In this document: in pieces, positions 17,593 through 25,975 of the stretch
How the letters are laid out: every line of letters starts with the position of its first letter
Position numbering within the stretch: the stretch's first letter is position 1
Assembly: GCF_048323675.1 (NCBI RefSeq)
Contig: NZ_JBLWFK010000008.1
Coordinates: 1-64,000 of the forward strand
Reading direction: 5' to 3'
Length of the DNA: 64,000 bases
Source of the DNA: Mangrovimicrobium sp048323675
GTDB lineage: Bacteria; Pseudomonadota; Gammaproteobacteria; Pseudomonadales; Halieaceae
Notes under the pieces: model-generated
Told to the model about the DNA's origin: nothing
What the model saw: only the letters and a program-made list of their open reading frames with translations
The model's database searches: none
Program-made: the position numbers and the translations under genes

Positions 17593-20500
17593 CAACTCAA
17601 ATCTCCGTTGTCATTGGTTTCCAGCGCCAGCAGCGCCTGGCCCGCGCGAATGCGGCCGCCCTCCTCCAGCAGCACCTTGCTCACGGTGCCCGCGGTCGGC
17701 GCCAGCAGCGGAATCTCCATCTTCATGGACTCCAGTACCATCAGGACTTCGCCCTCGCGCACCTGCTGGCCCGCGCTCACCTGCACCTGCCAGACACTGC
17801 CCGACACCGGCGAATCCAGCACCGTGGTGCCCTCCTCCCATTCGTGTTCCTGTACCGCACCGGCGCTCTCCTCCACCGCGAAATTGAACTGGCCAGTGGC
17901 GTGCCAGTCCTTCAGTTCCTGCTCGAATGCGGCGATACGCTGCTGGCGGAAGCGCGCGATGTCGGCGGCTTCGCTGTCGAGCAGGGCGTTGTAGTCGCCG
18001 AGGCTGAACCAGGTCTCCTCGATGCGCAACGGGTAGTTACCCAGCGGGAAGTCCCGGCGAATCTGCTGCAACTCTTCAGCGCTCACCTCGTAGAAGCGGA
18101 TCTGGTCGAAGAAGCGCAGCAGCCAGGGCTGGCTGAATTCCGCGGTCTGCCGGTAGCGGTTCCACATCTGCAGGGTGCGGCCGACGAACTGGTAACCCCC
18201 GGGCCCCTCCATACCGTAGACACAGAGATACGAGCCGCCGATGCCCACGGAGTTTTCCGCGGTCCAGGTGCGCGCCGGGTTGTACTTGGTGGTCACCAGG
18301 CGGTGGGCGGGGTTGACCGGGGTCGCCACCGGCGCGCCGAGGTAGACATCGCCCAGCCCCATCACCAGGTAGGAGGCGTCGAAGACGATCCGTTTGACCG
18401 CGTCGATGGACTCCAGCCCGTTGATACGGCGGATGAACTCCAGGTTACTGGGACACCAGGGCGCGTTGGCGCGCACCGTGCGGTCGTATTTCTCGATGGC
18501 CAGGCGGCAGGCCTCGTCGTCCCAGGACAGCGGGATGTGCACGATGCGCGAGGGCACCCGCATCTCGTCGAGCTGTTGCGACAGCGCGGTTTCCGCCTTT
18601 TCCAGGTGCACCAGCAGCGCCTGATGATCGAGCTGCAGGCCGTCGTAGTGAATCTGCAGCGAGCGGATGCCCGGGGTCAGTTCGCGCACCCCCGGCAGCG
18701 GGTTCTGCTGCAGCCACTGCATCAGCGCGTGGGCGCGAAAGCGCAGGCGGATATCCAGCGCCTTTTCCCCGTACTCGACCAGCAGGAAGTGATCGCCGGC
18801 GGCGCGGCAGACGATCTCTTCGCCAAAGACTTCCGCCGGAAACGTCTTCAGCACCGGGCTGTGCGGCGCCACCGGCGCCCAGTCCACCGCCACCGGCGCC
18901 AGCGCTTCCACCTGCGCCTGCTGCGCCCGCTCCAGCGCGCGCGCAGCCGCCAGCGAAACCGGAACGAAACGCAGCCGGTCACCGGCCTTCAGTTGCCCGA
19001 GCTTCCACAGGTCCGCCTGGATCACCGTGGCCGGGCAGACGAAACCGCCCAGCGAGGGGCCGTCGGGACCGAGGATCACCGGCATGTCGCCGGTGAAATC
19101 CACCGTGCCGAAGGCGTAGGCGTTGTCGTGGATGTTGGAGGGGTGCAGGCCCGCTTCGCCGCCGTCCGCGCGCGCCCATTGCGGTTTCGGCCCGACCAGG
19201 CGCACACCGGTGCGGCTGGAGTTGTAGTGCACCTCCCAGCTGTGGGCGAAAAAGGTCTCGATGTCAGCGTCGGTGAAGAAGTCCGGCGCGCCGTGGGGGC
19301 CATAGATCACCCGCAGCTGCCATTCACCGTCGATCTCCGGGCACAGCACAGCGGGTACGCGGGCACCCGCCACGGCCTCGCCCTGTGCTGCTGCGGCCAG
19401 GCGCAGGACGTCACCGGTGCGCAGGGCGCGGCCGTTGTGGCCACCGAACTGCCCCAGGGTAAAGGTAGAGCGCGAACCGAGGTATTCGGGGCAGTCGATG
19501 CCTCCCTCCACGCAGAGATAGGAGCGCGCACCGCCGCCGCGGATGCGGCCGCAGTCCAGTACCTGGCCGGCCTTGACCGGCAGCACTTCCCACAGGGCCA
19601 CCGGCGCCTTATCCAGTGTCGGCGCACAATCCGCGCCGGTGATCACAACCCGGGTATCGCGGCTGAACTGCAGGGACGGGCCCTGCAGGGTGATCTCCAG
19701 GCCCGGCGCGTCCGCGGCGTTGCCGAGCAGGCGATTGCCCAGGCGGAAGGAATAGCTGTCGAAGGGCCCCGAGGGCGGCACCCCCACATGCCAGTAGCCG
19801 CTGCGGCCCGGGTAGTCCTGCACGGTGGTCTGGGTGCCCGGTTGCAGGACATCGATCCGCGCCGGGCGCCAGGCGAAGTCATTGAGGTAGCGGGTGGTCA
19901 CCTGGCCGGCGAGCAGGGTCGGGTCCTGCAGCAGGTCGCGCAGGTACAGGAGGTTGGTTTCGGTACCGTAGAGCCGGGTCTGCGCCAGGGTCTCGCGCAG
20001 TTTCTGCAGGGCGCTGCTGCGCTCCGGCGCGTGCACGATCACCTTGGCCAGCATGGGATCGAAATAGGGCGACACCTCGGTGCCGGTCTCGATCCAGTGA
20101 TCGATGCGGATACCCGCGCCTTCGGGAAAAGCCACGTCGCTCAGCAGGCCCGCGCAGGGCTGGAAGTCGCGGTAGGGGTCTTCCGCGTAGATGCGCACCT
20201 GGATCGCGTGACCCGCGGGCTTGAGCGCCTGCCGGCGCGCTTCGAGATCGGGCACCTCGCCCGCCGCCAGGCGCAGCATCCAGGCTACCAGGTCGATACC
20301 GTAGACCTCCTCGGTGACGCCGTGCTCCACCTGCAGGCGGGTGTTCACCTCGAGGAAATAGAACTGGTCGGTGTCGGCGTCGTAGATGAACTCCACCGTA
20401 CCCGCGTTGCGGTAGGCGATACTCGACACCAGCTTTTCCGCGGTGGCATGGAGTTCGCGGCGCACGGCGTCGGCCAGTCCCGGTGCGGGACACTCCTCCA

Positions 20501-21212
20501 CCACTTTCTGGTTGCGCCGCTGGGAGGAGCAGTCGCGCTCGCCGATGGCCAGCGCGTTGCCCGCGCCGTCGCCGAAGACCTGCACCTCGATATGGCGGGC
20601 GCGGGCGATGAATTTTTCCACGAACACGCCGTCGTCGGAGAAGTTGTTGGCGCCCAGGCGCTTGACCGAGGCGAAGGCGGCGACCAGCTCCGCCTCCTCC
20701 CGGCACACCTGCATGCCGATACCGCCGCCACCGGCGGTGGTCTTGAGCATCACCGGGTAGCCGGCAGCCAGGGCCGCCTGCCTCGCCGCGTCGAGGTCGG
20801 CCAGCAGGTCGCTGCCCTCCAGCAGCGGTACGCCGGCCTGTTTCGCCACGTCACGGGCCCGGTGTTTCAGGCCGAAGATTTCGATCTGCTCCGCGGTGGG
20901 GCCGACGAAGGCGATACCCTCCGCCTCGCAGCGGCGCACAAAAGCCGCGTTCTCGCTGAGGAAGCCGTAGCCCGGGTGGATGGCCCCGGCACCGGACTGG
21001 CGCACGATGGCGAATAGTTTGTCGACGTTCAGGTAGGTGTCGGCGGCGGTGCCCTCGCCCAGTGGCCAGGCTTCGTCGGCCAGGCGCACGTGCAGGCTCT
21101 GGGCATCGGATTCCGCGTACACCGCCACCGAGGCGATACCCAGCTGTTTCAAGGTGCGGATGATACGTACCGCGATGGCACCGCGATTGGCGATCAGGAC
21201 CTTGTCGAACAT
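17592..21212 (-). CDS. Urea carboxylase-type biotin enzyme, probably guanidine carboxylase
   Basis: A 1206-residue multidomain enzyme. Residues 1-450 are biotin carboxylase (MFDKVLIANRGAIAVRI, ATP-grasp loop KTTAGGGGIGMQ, EVNTRLQVEHGVTEE). Then follow the KipA/AHS2 region (TTVQDYPGRSGYWHVG) and the KipI/AHS1 region (FLLVEYGEKALDIRLR), which form the carboxyltransferase. The C-terminal biotinyl domain has LESMKME with the biotinyl Lys near 1164. The start was placed at MFDKV, 17 codons inside the longest frame. Enzymes of this architecture next to two DUF1989 genes and under a guanidine-I riboswitch have been shown to carboxylate guanidine, so that substrate is preferred over urea. Confidence 0.93.
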   Translation of the reverse strand: MFDKVLIANRGAIAVRIIRTLKQLGIASVAVYAESDAQSLHVRLADEAWPLGEGTAADTYLNVDKLFAIVRQSGAGAIHPGYGFLSENAAFVRRCEAEGIAFVGPTAEQIEIFGLKHRARDVAKQAGVPLLEGSDLLADLDAARQAALAAGYPVMLKTTAGGGGIGMQVCREEAELVAAFASVKRLGANNFSDDGVFVEKFIARARHIEVQVFGDGAGNALAIGERDCSSQRRNQKVVEECPAPGLADAVRRELHATAEKLVSSIAYRNAGTVEFIYDADTDQFYFLEVNTRLQVEHGVTEEVYGIDLVAWMLRLAAGEVPDLEARRQALKPAGHAIQVRIYAEDPYRDFQPCAGLLSDVAFPEGAGIRIDHWIETGTEVSPYFDPMLAKVIVHAPERSSALQKLRETLAQTRLYGTETNLLYLRDLLQDPTLLAGQVTTRYLNDFAWRPARIDVLQPGTQTTVQDYPGRSGYWHVGVPPSGPFDSYSFRLGNRLLGNAADAPGLEITLQGPSLQFSRDTRVVITGADCAPTLDKAPVALWEVLPVKAGQVLDCGRIRGGGARSYLCVEGGIDCPEYLGSRSTFTLGQFGGHNGRALRTGDVLRLAAAAQGEAVAGARVPAVLCPEIDGEWQLRVIYGPHGAPDFFTDADIETFFAHSWEVHYNSSRTGVRLVGPKPQWARADGGEAGLHPSNIHDNAYAFGTVDFTGDMPVILGPDGPSLGGFVCPATVIQADLWKLGQLKAGDRLRFVPVSLAAARALERAQQAQVEALAPVAVDWAPVAPHSPVLKTFPAEVFGEEIVCRAAGDHFLLVEYGEKALDIRLRFRAHALMQWLQQNPLPGVRELTPGIRSLQIHYDGLQLDHQALLVHLEKAETALSQQLDEMRVPSRIVHIPLSWDDEACRLAIEKYDRTVRANAPWCPSNLEFIRRINGLESIDAVKRIVFDASYLVMGLGDVYLGAPVATPVNPAHRLVTTKYNPARTWTAENSVGIGGSYLCVYGMEGPGGYQFVGRTLQMWNRYRQTAEFSQPWLLRFFDQIRFYEVSAEELQQIRRDFPLGNYPLRIEETWFSLGDYNALLDSEAADIARFRQQRIAAFEQELKDWHATGQFNFAVEESAGAVQEHEWEEGTTVLDSPVSGSVWQVQVSAGQQVREGEVLMVLESMKMEIPLLAPTAGTVSKVLLEEGGRIRAGQALLALETNDNGDLS

Positions 21213-21298
21213 GTCATTTCCAGTCCGGGCCGTCCCGGGAAAATTACGACAGTGGCCGTCCACTGAAGTGCTGTGATGGGTCGTTCAGCCGCTGCCTG

Positions 21299-21940
21299 TC
21301 ACTGGTTCCAGACCAGGACTTCAATCGGCGTCGGGTTGTAGCCGTTACAGGGGTTGTTCAGTTGCGGGCAGTTGGAGATCAGCACCAGCACGTCCATGCA
21401 TGCGCGCATCTCCACGTACTTGCCCGGCGCCGAGATACCATCGGCGAAGGTCAGTCCGCCCTCCTCGGTAATCGGCACGTTCATGAAGAAGTTGATGTTG
21501 TGGCCGATATCGCGCTTGTCCAGGCCGTACTCCGGATGCTCCGCCAGCGCCAGCATCCAGCTGTCGCGGCAGGCGTGCATGCAGCGTTTTTCCAGCGAGT
21601 AACGCACCGTGTTGCTCTCTGTCGCACAGGCGCCGCCGAGGGTGTCATGGCGGCCGCAGGTGTCGGCGATGATCTCCAGCATCGGCTGGTTGAGGTTGGA
21701 GCGCAGCACGCTGCCGCTGGTCAGGTAGACATTGCCCTGCTCGCGCACGGTGTCCATCGCCGAGTAGCGCTCCGCCGGCGTATCGGCACTGTAGAACAGG
21801 GTATCCGCGGCCTGGTTACCCTCGAGGTCCAGTATCCGCAGCACCTGGCCCCGGTTCACCCGGCCGAGCCAGTAGTCGCCCGCAGCCACTACCTGGCGGA
21901 AGCTGGCCTGCGCCGCATCGTATCGGGATTCAGTAATCAT
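21299..21940 (-). CDS. DUF1989 protein, UAAP2 / carboxyguanidine deiminase subunit
   Basis: A 213-residue member of the urea-amidolyase-associated (DUF1989) family. Typical lines are GQVLRILDLEGNQAADTLFY and ERYSAMDTVREQGNVYLTSG near the N-terminus. The Cys-containing segments (IADTCGRHDTLGGACA and RCMHACRDSW) and the final ISNCPQLNNPCNGYNPTPIEV are also characteristic, with several His/Cys suited to metal binding. In characterised systems two such paralogues form a heteromeric deiminase that converts carboxyguanidine to allophanate and ammonia. Its start overlaps the end of the UAAP1 gene (ATGA), and the carboxylase gene follows after 86 bases. Confidence 0.92.
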   Translation of the reverse strand: MITESRYDAAQASFRQVVAAGDYWLGRVNRGQVLRILDLEGNQAADTLFYSADTPAERYSAMDTVREQGNVYLTSGSVLRSNLNQPMLEIIADTCGRHDTLGGACATESNTVRYSLEKRCMHACRDSWMLALAEHPEYGLDKRDIGHNINFFMNVPITEEGGLTFADGISAPGKYVEMRACMDVLVLISNCPQLNNPCNGYNPTPIEVLVWNQ

Positions 21941-22680
21941 GGGAGGTTTCCACCTGCTGTCGCCTGGGCGCCGAGGTAGTAGAGCGCGTTATTCTGGAAG
22001 CCGCGCTGGTTTTCCTCGCACCAGTTGCGGCAGTAGTCGTCCTCGCTGACCGGCGCCGCCAGCCCCAGTTCCAGCCGCACCGGCAGCGCGGGATAAGACG
22101 CCGCGCGGCTCAGGGGATGGGGACAGGTATGCAGCACCACCAGGGTATCCATCTCGAAGCGCAGCACCACCTGAGCGCCGGCGGCAGTGGCCGACGTATC
22201 GAGGGAAATATTGCCCTGGGCATCGGTAACGACCTTGCTGAACCAGTTGATATTGGCGGCCAGGTCCTGCGCGTTCAGGCCGTACTTTTCCAGCTCCACC
22301 AGGAAGGCGTCGTTGCCGTTCTGCTGCCAGTCATTGCGGTCGTTCTGGTAATCCCTGCCGCCCCACGCCGCCGCGATATGGGCGGCATGGCTGTTGCCGC
22401 AAACGGTTTCATGCCAGCCGCAATCGTCGGCGATGATCGAGGCGAACACCCGTCCCATGTCCGAGTACAGGCAGTTGCCGCGGGTCAGCTTGAAGGTGTG
22501 CTGGCATTTCAGGGTATCCGGCGCGTTGTAGCGCTCCAGCAGGTTTTCCGGGTTGTAGAACAGCATGCCCACGTTGGCGCCGCCGAGCAGGTCGGTCAGG
22601 CGCAACTGGGTGCCCCGGCGCATGCGGAAAGACCAGTGCCCGCCGCCGGGTATATCGGTGCTGTAGGTGTAATCAGTCAT
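21937..22680 (-). CDS. DUF1989 protein, UAAP1 / carboxyguanidine deiminase subunit
   Basis: A 247-residue paralogue of the following gene. It begins with the family phrase IPGGGHWSFRMRRGTQLRLTD and has NVGMLFYNPENLLERYNAPDTL, a Cys/His-rich ADDCGWHETVCGNSH segment and a final CPHPL. Two subunits of this kind are needed for carboxyguanidine deiminase activity in studied bacteria, and the older annotation as urea carboxylase accessory proteins is now regarded as misleading. Four-base ATGA overlaps join it to the ABC ATPase gene before it and to UAAP2 after it, so it is fully embedded in the transporter-enzyme operon. Confidence 0.92.
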   Translation of the reverse strand: MTDYTYSTDIPGGGHWSFRMRRGTQLRLTDLLGGANVGMLFYNPENLLERYNAPDTLKCQHTFKLTRGNCLYSDMGRVFASIIADDCGWHETVCGNSHAAHIAAAWGGRDYQNDRNDWQQNGNDAFLVELEKYGLNAQDLAANINWFSKVVTDAQGNISLDTSATAAGAQVVLRFEMDTLVVLHTCPHPLSRAASYPALPVRLELGLAAPVSEDDYCRNWCEENQRGFQNNALYYLGAQATAGGNLP

Positions 22681-23528
22681 TGCGCGTTACCTCCGGCAGG
22701 TTCTGACTGTGAGGGTTCCGCCCCCTCCGGATTCTCAGGCAGGTTGTCGAGGCCGTCCTGGCGGCGGGCGTCCTCGATCATGCCGCTGCGGATTTCCCGG
22801 TAGAGTTCGCGGTCGGTCCTGCCCACCGGCAGGTCGTAGGTAATGGTCGCGCCGTAGGCTCCCGGCGCCTGCGGGTCCTGGCGCAGCTTGTCGAACACCC
22901 AGAGGCGGGTGCCGAGGTAGAAGCCCTCCTTCAGGTCGTGGGTCACCATGAACACGGTCAGGTTGTTCTCGCGCCACAGTTGCAGCACCAGTTCGTGCAT
23001 GTCGGCGCGGATACCCGGGTCGAGTGCCCCGAAGGGTTCGTCCAGCAGCAGGATGCGCGGCCGGTTGATCAGGGCCTGGGCAATGGCGAGGCGCTGCTTC
23101 ATGCCCCCGGAGAGCATGTGCGGGTAACGGTCGCAGGCGTGCTGCAGGCCGACTCGCTCCAGCAGTTCCAGCGCTTTTGCCTTCGCCTCCCTTTTCGCCG
23201 CGCCAAACAGTCGGCCGGTGATGCCGGGGCGGCGGAAGGCACAGGCGGCTATCACGTTATCCAGGACTGTCATGTGCGGAAACACGGAGTACTGCTGGAA
23301 CACGATGCCGCGGTCCGGCCCCGGCTCATCGGGGATCGGCTTCCCGTCAAGCAGCAGTTCGCCCTGGGTGGGCACCTCCGTGCCCAGCAGCATTTTCAGG
23401 AAGGTGCTCTTGCCGCAGCCGGAGGCACCGACCATGGTGACGAACTCGCCTTCCTTCACCGTGTTGTTCAGGCCTTCCAGCACCTGCACGTCGTCATAGC
23501 TCTTCCAGATATTGCGCAACTCGATCAT
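22677..23528 (-). CDS. ABC transporter ATP-binding protein (guanidine/urea-type operon)
   Basis: A 283-residue ATPase of the nitrate/sulfonate/taurine (SsuB/TauB) class. Walker A is GASGCGKST (34-42), Q-loop PDRGIVFQQYS, signature LSGGMKQRL, Walker B ILLLDEPFGALDP and the switch His in FMVTHDLKEG. It would energise the permease encoded just upstream, with a four-base overlap between the two. The last 50 residues are longer than the core and polar. Because the whole unit follows a guanidine-I riboswitch and ends in guanidine-degrading enzymes, guanidine or a close derivative is the likely cargo. Confidence 0.94.
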   Translation of the reverse strand: MIELRNIWKSYDDVQVLEGLNNTVKEGEFVTMVGASGCGKSTFLKMLLGTEVPTQGELLLDGKPIPDEPGPDRGIVFQQYSVFPHMTVLDNVIAACAFRRPGITGRLFGAAKREAKAKALELLERVGLQHACDRYPHMLSGGMKQRLAIAQALINRPRILLLDEPFGALDPGIRADMHELVLQLWRENNLTVFMVTHDLKEGFYLGTRLWVFDKLRQDPQAPGAYGATITYDLPVGRTDRELYREIRSGMIEDARRQDGLDNLPENPEGAEPSQSEPAGGNAQ

Positions 23529-24346
23529 GCCGCACCCCCTTGCTCGTACCAGGGGAAGAGCTTGCGGTTGGCGTGGCGCAGCAGGAAGTCGAAGAGGAAG
23601 GCCAGCAGGGTAATCCAGACCACGTAGGGCAGGATGATGTCCATGGACATGTAGCGGCGGACCAGGAAGATGCGGTAGCCGAGGCCATCGGTGGAGGCGA
23701 TTGCTTCCGCCGAGATCAGAAACAGCCAGGCGGTGCCCAGGGACAGGCGCACCGACTCGGTCAGCCGCGGCATCAGCTGGGGCAGGATCACCCGGGTGAT
23801 GATCTGCGCGCTGTTGGCGCCGAGGGTCTGCGCCTTGACCAGCTGCTCCGCGGGAATCTCACGGGTGCGCTGCAACATGTCCCGGGCGATGAAGGGCGCG
23901 ATACCGATGGCGATCAGTGCCACCTTGGAGACTTCGCCGAGGCCGAAGACGATAAACAGGATCGGCAGCAGCGCCAGCGGTGGTACCAGGGAAATCACCG
24001 TCAGCAGGGGCGAGATAGTCGCCCCCACCATCGGGATCGCCCCGGTAAACACACCCAGCGTCAGCCCGACCAGCGCGGCGATCGCCACACCCAGGCCCAG
24101 GCGCCGCAGGCTGCTGCCGGTATCCTGCCAGAAATCGATCTTGCCGGTGCGCTTGCTCGGTTCCACCGCGATGCGCTGCATCGCTTCACCCATCTGGGAA
24201 AAGGAAGGCAACAGCTTGTCCTTCTCGTTTTCCGCCAGGCGGGCCTGTGAACCGGTGATATACACCAGCAGGATCAACAGGAACGGCGCCATGCCGAGAA
24301 ACAGCGCGCCGGCCCTACCGGGCCTGAGATTGACCAGGCGTTGCAT
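23525..24346 (-). CDS. ABC transporter permease (SsuC/TauC type)
   Basis: A 273-residue integral membrane protein with about six spans. The EAA loop that docks onto the ATPase is visible as EQLVKAQTLGANSAQIITRVILPQ (central residues ALGA-like). The N-terminal periplasmic stretch between the first two spans (RLAENEKDKLLPSFSQM) is typical of the putative urea ABC permeases. Its ATG shares one base with the stop of the binding-protein gene (TAATG), and its end overlaps the ATPase start. Together with those two genes it forms a complete importer. Confidence 0.93.
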   Translation of the reverse strand: MQRLVNLRPGRAGALFLGMAPFLLILLVYITGSQARLAENEKDKLLPSFSQMGEAMQRIAVEPSKRTGKIDFWQDTGSSLRRLGLGVAIAALVGLTLGVFTGAIPMVGATISPLLTVISLVPPLALLPILFIVFGLGEVSKVALIAIGIAPFIARDMLQRTREIPAEQLVKAQTLGANSAQIITRVILPQLMPRLTESVRLSLGTAWLFLISAEAIASTDGLGYRIFLVRRYMSMDIILPYVVWITLLAFLFDFLLRHANRKLFPWYEQGGAA

Positions 24347-25401
24347 TACTCGGTGCCGCCGTCGAGTTCACCGTCCGCCGCCATCTGCATGTAGGACGGG
24401 TCGAAGCGCAGGGCCACGTTGCCGGTGTCGCCGTAGATGCCCGCGGGCATCTCGATACCGACAAACTCGGCACTGGGAACACCGACGCCGAGCAGGCCGT
24501 GGTCGAAGGAGAACTCCGCCACCTTCTTCATGGTGTCGACCAGCTCGCCGCTGTTCACCAGTTCCAGTGCCGCTTCAGGGGTATAGAACATTTCGGTGCT
24601 GGCCAGTTGCGCGTCGTATCCGGCGAGGTCGGTGCCGGATGCAGTAGCCATCATGGTCTTGGCATCGGTCGCGGCGACATCCGTTCCGGACATGGTGCCC
24701 ATGATCTCGTACCAGGCGCCGACCAGCGCCTTGCCCAGGTCGGGATTGGCCTGCAGGGTTTCGGTGTTGATCACCAGCAGGTCGAGGATTTCACCGGGAA
24801 TTTGCGAGGAATCGAAAACCTTGTGGCTGTCGGGCATGGCCTCGACTTCGCCCAGCAGCGGGTTCCAGGTCACCACCGCGGTCACGTCCGGGGTGCCGTA
24901 GGCGGCGACGATATCCGCATCCGAAGTATTCACCACCGTGACATCGGCTTCCTTCAGGCCGACCGTCTCGAGGCCGCGGGCGAGGAGGTAGTGGGAGACG
25001 CTCAGCTCGACCAGGTTGACGTTCTGGCCCTTGATCTGCGCCAGCTCGTCCTTGCCCTTGAGCACCACACCGTCGTTGCCGTTGGAGTAGTCGCCGACGA
25101 TCAGCGCGGTGCTGTCGACACCGCCCACCGCGGGGATGGTCAGTGCGTCCATATTGGTCATGGTGCAGGCGTCGAATTCGCCCATGGTGTACTGGTTGAC
25201 CGACTCGATGTAGTCGTTGATCTGCACGACTTCGATATCGATGCCGTATTTATCGCCCCATTTCTTGACGATGCCTTGTTCTGCACCGTAGGCCCAGGGC
25301 ATCCAGCCGACGTAGATGGACCAGCAGATTTTAAAGCTGTCCCTGGCACTCGCGGCAGATGACAGAGTCAGGACAAACAGCAGAAGGGTGAGACGCTTCA
25401 T
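24346..25401 (-). CDS. ABC transporter periplasmic substrate-binding protein
   Basis: A 351-residue NMT1/THI5- and TauA-like binding protein with a Sec signal (cleaved near SAASA-RDS, about residue 19). The mature start FKICWSIYVGWMPWAYGAEQG is typical of the family long annotated as putative urea ABC binding proteins. Acidic and aromatic residues in NDYIESVNQYTMGEFDACTM suit a cationic guanidinium ligand, although that is inference. GGAGG lies six bases before the ATG. It is the first gene after the guanidine-I riboswitch, about 110 bases downstream of the aptamer, so guanidine should induce it. Confidence 0.92.
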   Translation of the reverse strand: MKRLTLLLFVLTLSSAASARDSFKICWSIYVGWMPWAYGAEQGIVKKWGDKYGIDIEVVQINDYIESVNQYTMGEFDACTMTNMDALTIPAVGGVDSTALIVGDYSNGNDGVVLKGKDELAQIKGQNVNLVELSVSHYLLARGLETVGLKEADVTVVNTSDADIVAAYGTPDVTAVVTWNPLLGEVEAMPDSHKVFDSSQIPGEILDLLVINTETLQANPDLGKALVGAWYEIMGTMSGTDVAATDAKTMMATASGTDLAGYDAQLASTEMFYTPEAALELVNSGELVDTMKKVAEFSFDHGLLGVGVPSAEFVGIEMPAGIYGDTGNVALRFDPSYMQMAADGELDGGTE

Positions 25402-25436
25402 TGCGGACCTCCGGGGTTCCGTTGGTTTCCAGTATC

Positions 25437-25464
25437 ACGGTGCCATCGCAAACGATTGCACCGT
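25437..25464 (-). promoter_or_regulatory. Hairpin between riboswitch aptamer and first gene
   Basis: In RNA sense the stretch folds as ACGGTGC(A)ATCG - TTTG - CGAT(G)GCACCGT, an 11-pair stem with one opposed A/G. It lies between the aptamer and the ribosome site of the binding-protein gene and has no U run after it. It may be part of the expression platform or simply leader structure; the alternative pairing with the aptamer was not worked out. Confidence 0.4.
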
Positions 25465-25514
25465 ATCCACCGTATGGGTTACGCAGAGAACTCTTGGCCA
25501 TACAGTGCCAAACA

Positions 25515-25650
25515 GATCTCCCGGGCTTTTATCCCGCCGTGTAACCCCTTCGGAACCCGCGCTGGAAAAACCAGCCGCAATGAGCCAAACAGGTCGGATG
25601 CTCTCGGACCAGACATCAGCCACCGCGCGGTGATTGACCGGAACCCTAGC
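25515..25650 (-). ncRNA. Guanidine-I (ykkC) riboswitch
   Basis: Read on the minus strand, the leader contains, in order, the three invariant blocks of the class: CTAGGGTTCCGG at the 5' side, GGTCCGAGAG in the middle, and ACACGGCGGGATAAAAGCCC followed by GGGAGA at the 3' side. Between them is a variable stem (GGCTGG-TTTTT-CCAGC). The class binds free guanidinium and turns expression on. It precedes the ABC transporter, carboxyguanidine deiminase, carboxylase and allophanate hydrolase genes, so it controls guanidine uptake and degradation. Block order and sequence leave little doubt. Confidence 0.96.
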
Positions 25651-25853
25651 GTCCTATTGGTCGAGCAGTTTACTTAAAACTTTGTGCATTGGCCATGGAG
25701 CCAAGAGCCTTGCAGGTTTTGTTAGACAGGATTCGTGCCAACTTGCCGAAACGCCCTGATCCGGTGAGTATTCCGGACCCGGATACCGAAAGGCGCCGTG
25801 ATCGCGCACCATATCGGGGCGAAGATTGCTCCGTTTTCGTGCTCGGGCAGCGA

Positions 25854-25975
25854 GGGGTCAGAGCCATGACCCTGACCCCGCTGGGCATCAACCTGGCCCT
25901 CCCCCTCCCCCCGGGTAAGGGTCGAAGTCATGACTCTGACCCCGTCGGGCGGTTCGGCGTGAACCTGACCCCGGT
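25854..25975. repeat. GGGGTCAG repeat cluster (three units)
   Basis: Three related units lie in tandem. The first is GGGGTCAG...CTGACCCC at 25854-25879, the second is GGGTC-GA-AGTCATGACT-CTGACCCC around 25919-25943, and the third is TTCGGCGTGAACCTGACCCC around 25953-25972. The second and third lie inside the 3' end of the IPTL-CTERM gene and provide its stop codon. The same TTCGGCGTGAA...CTGACCCC unit recurs at 28961-28980. They match the palindromes at 15.7 and 28.9 kb and are best described as REP-like dispersed elements. Confidence 0.8.

Noticed and set aside
17415..21017. A 1200-codon open frame on the plus strand
   Set aside because: It is antisense to the biotin-dependent carboxylase, whose domains and motifs are clear. 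High GC content leaves long stop-free antisense frames.
17592..21212. Pyruvate or acetyl-CoA carboxylase as identity of the large biotin enzyme
   Set aside because: The AHS1/AHS2 carboxyltransferase domains are specific to urea/guanidine carboxylases.
22117..22803. A 228-codon plus-strand frame across the DUF1989 gene
   Set aside because: Antisense shadow; the minus-strand DUF1989 protein carries the family motifs.
25854..25975. Tandem GACCCC units as a CRISPR array
   Set aside because: The units are palindromic and unequally spaced without unique spacers, and no cas gene is near.
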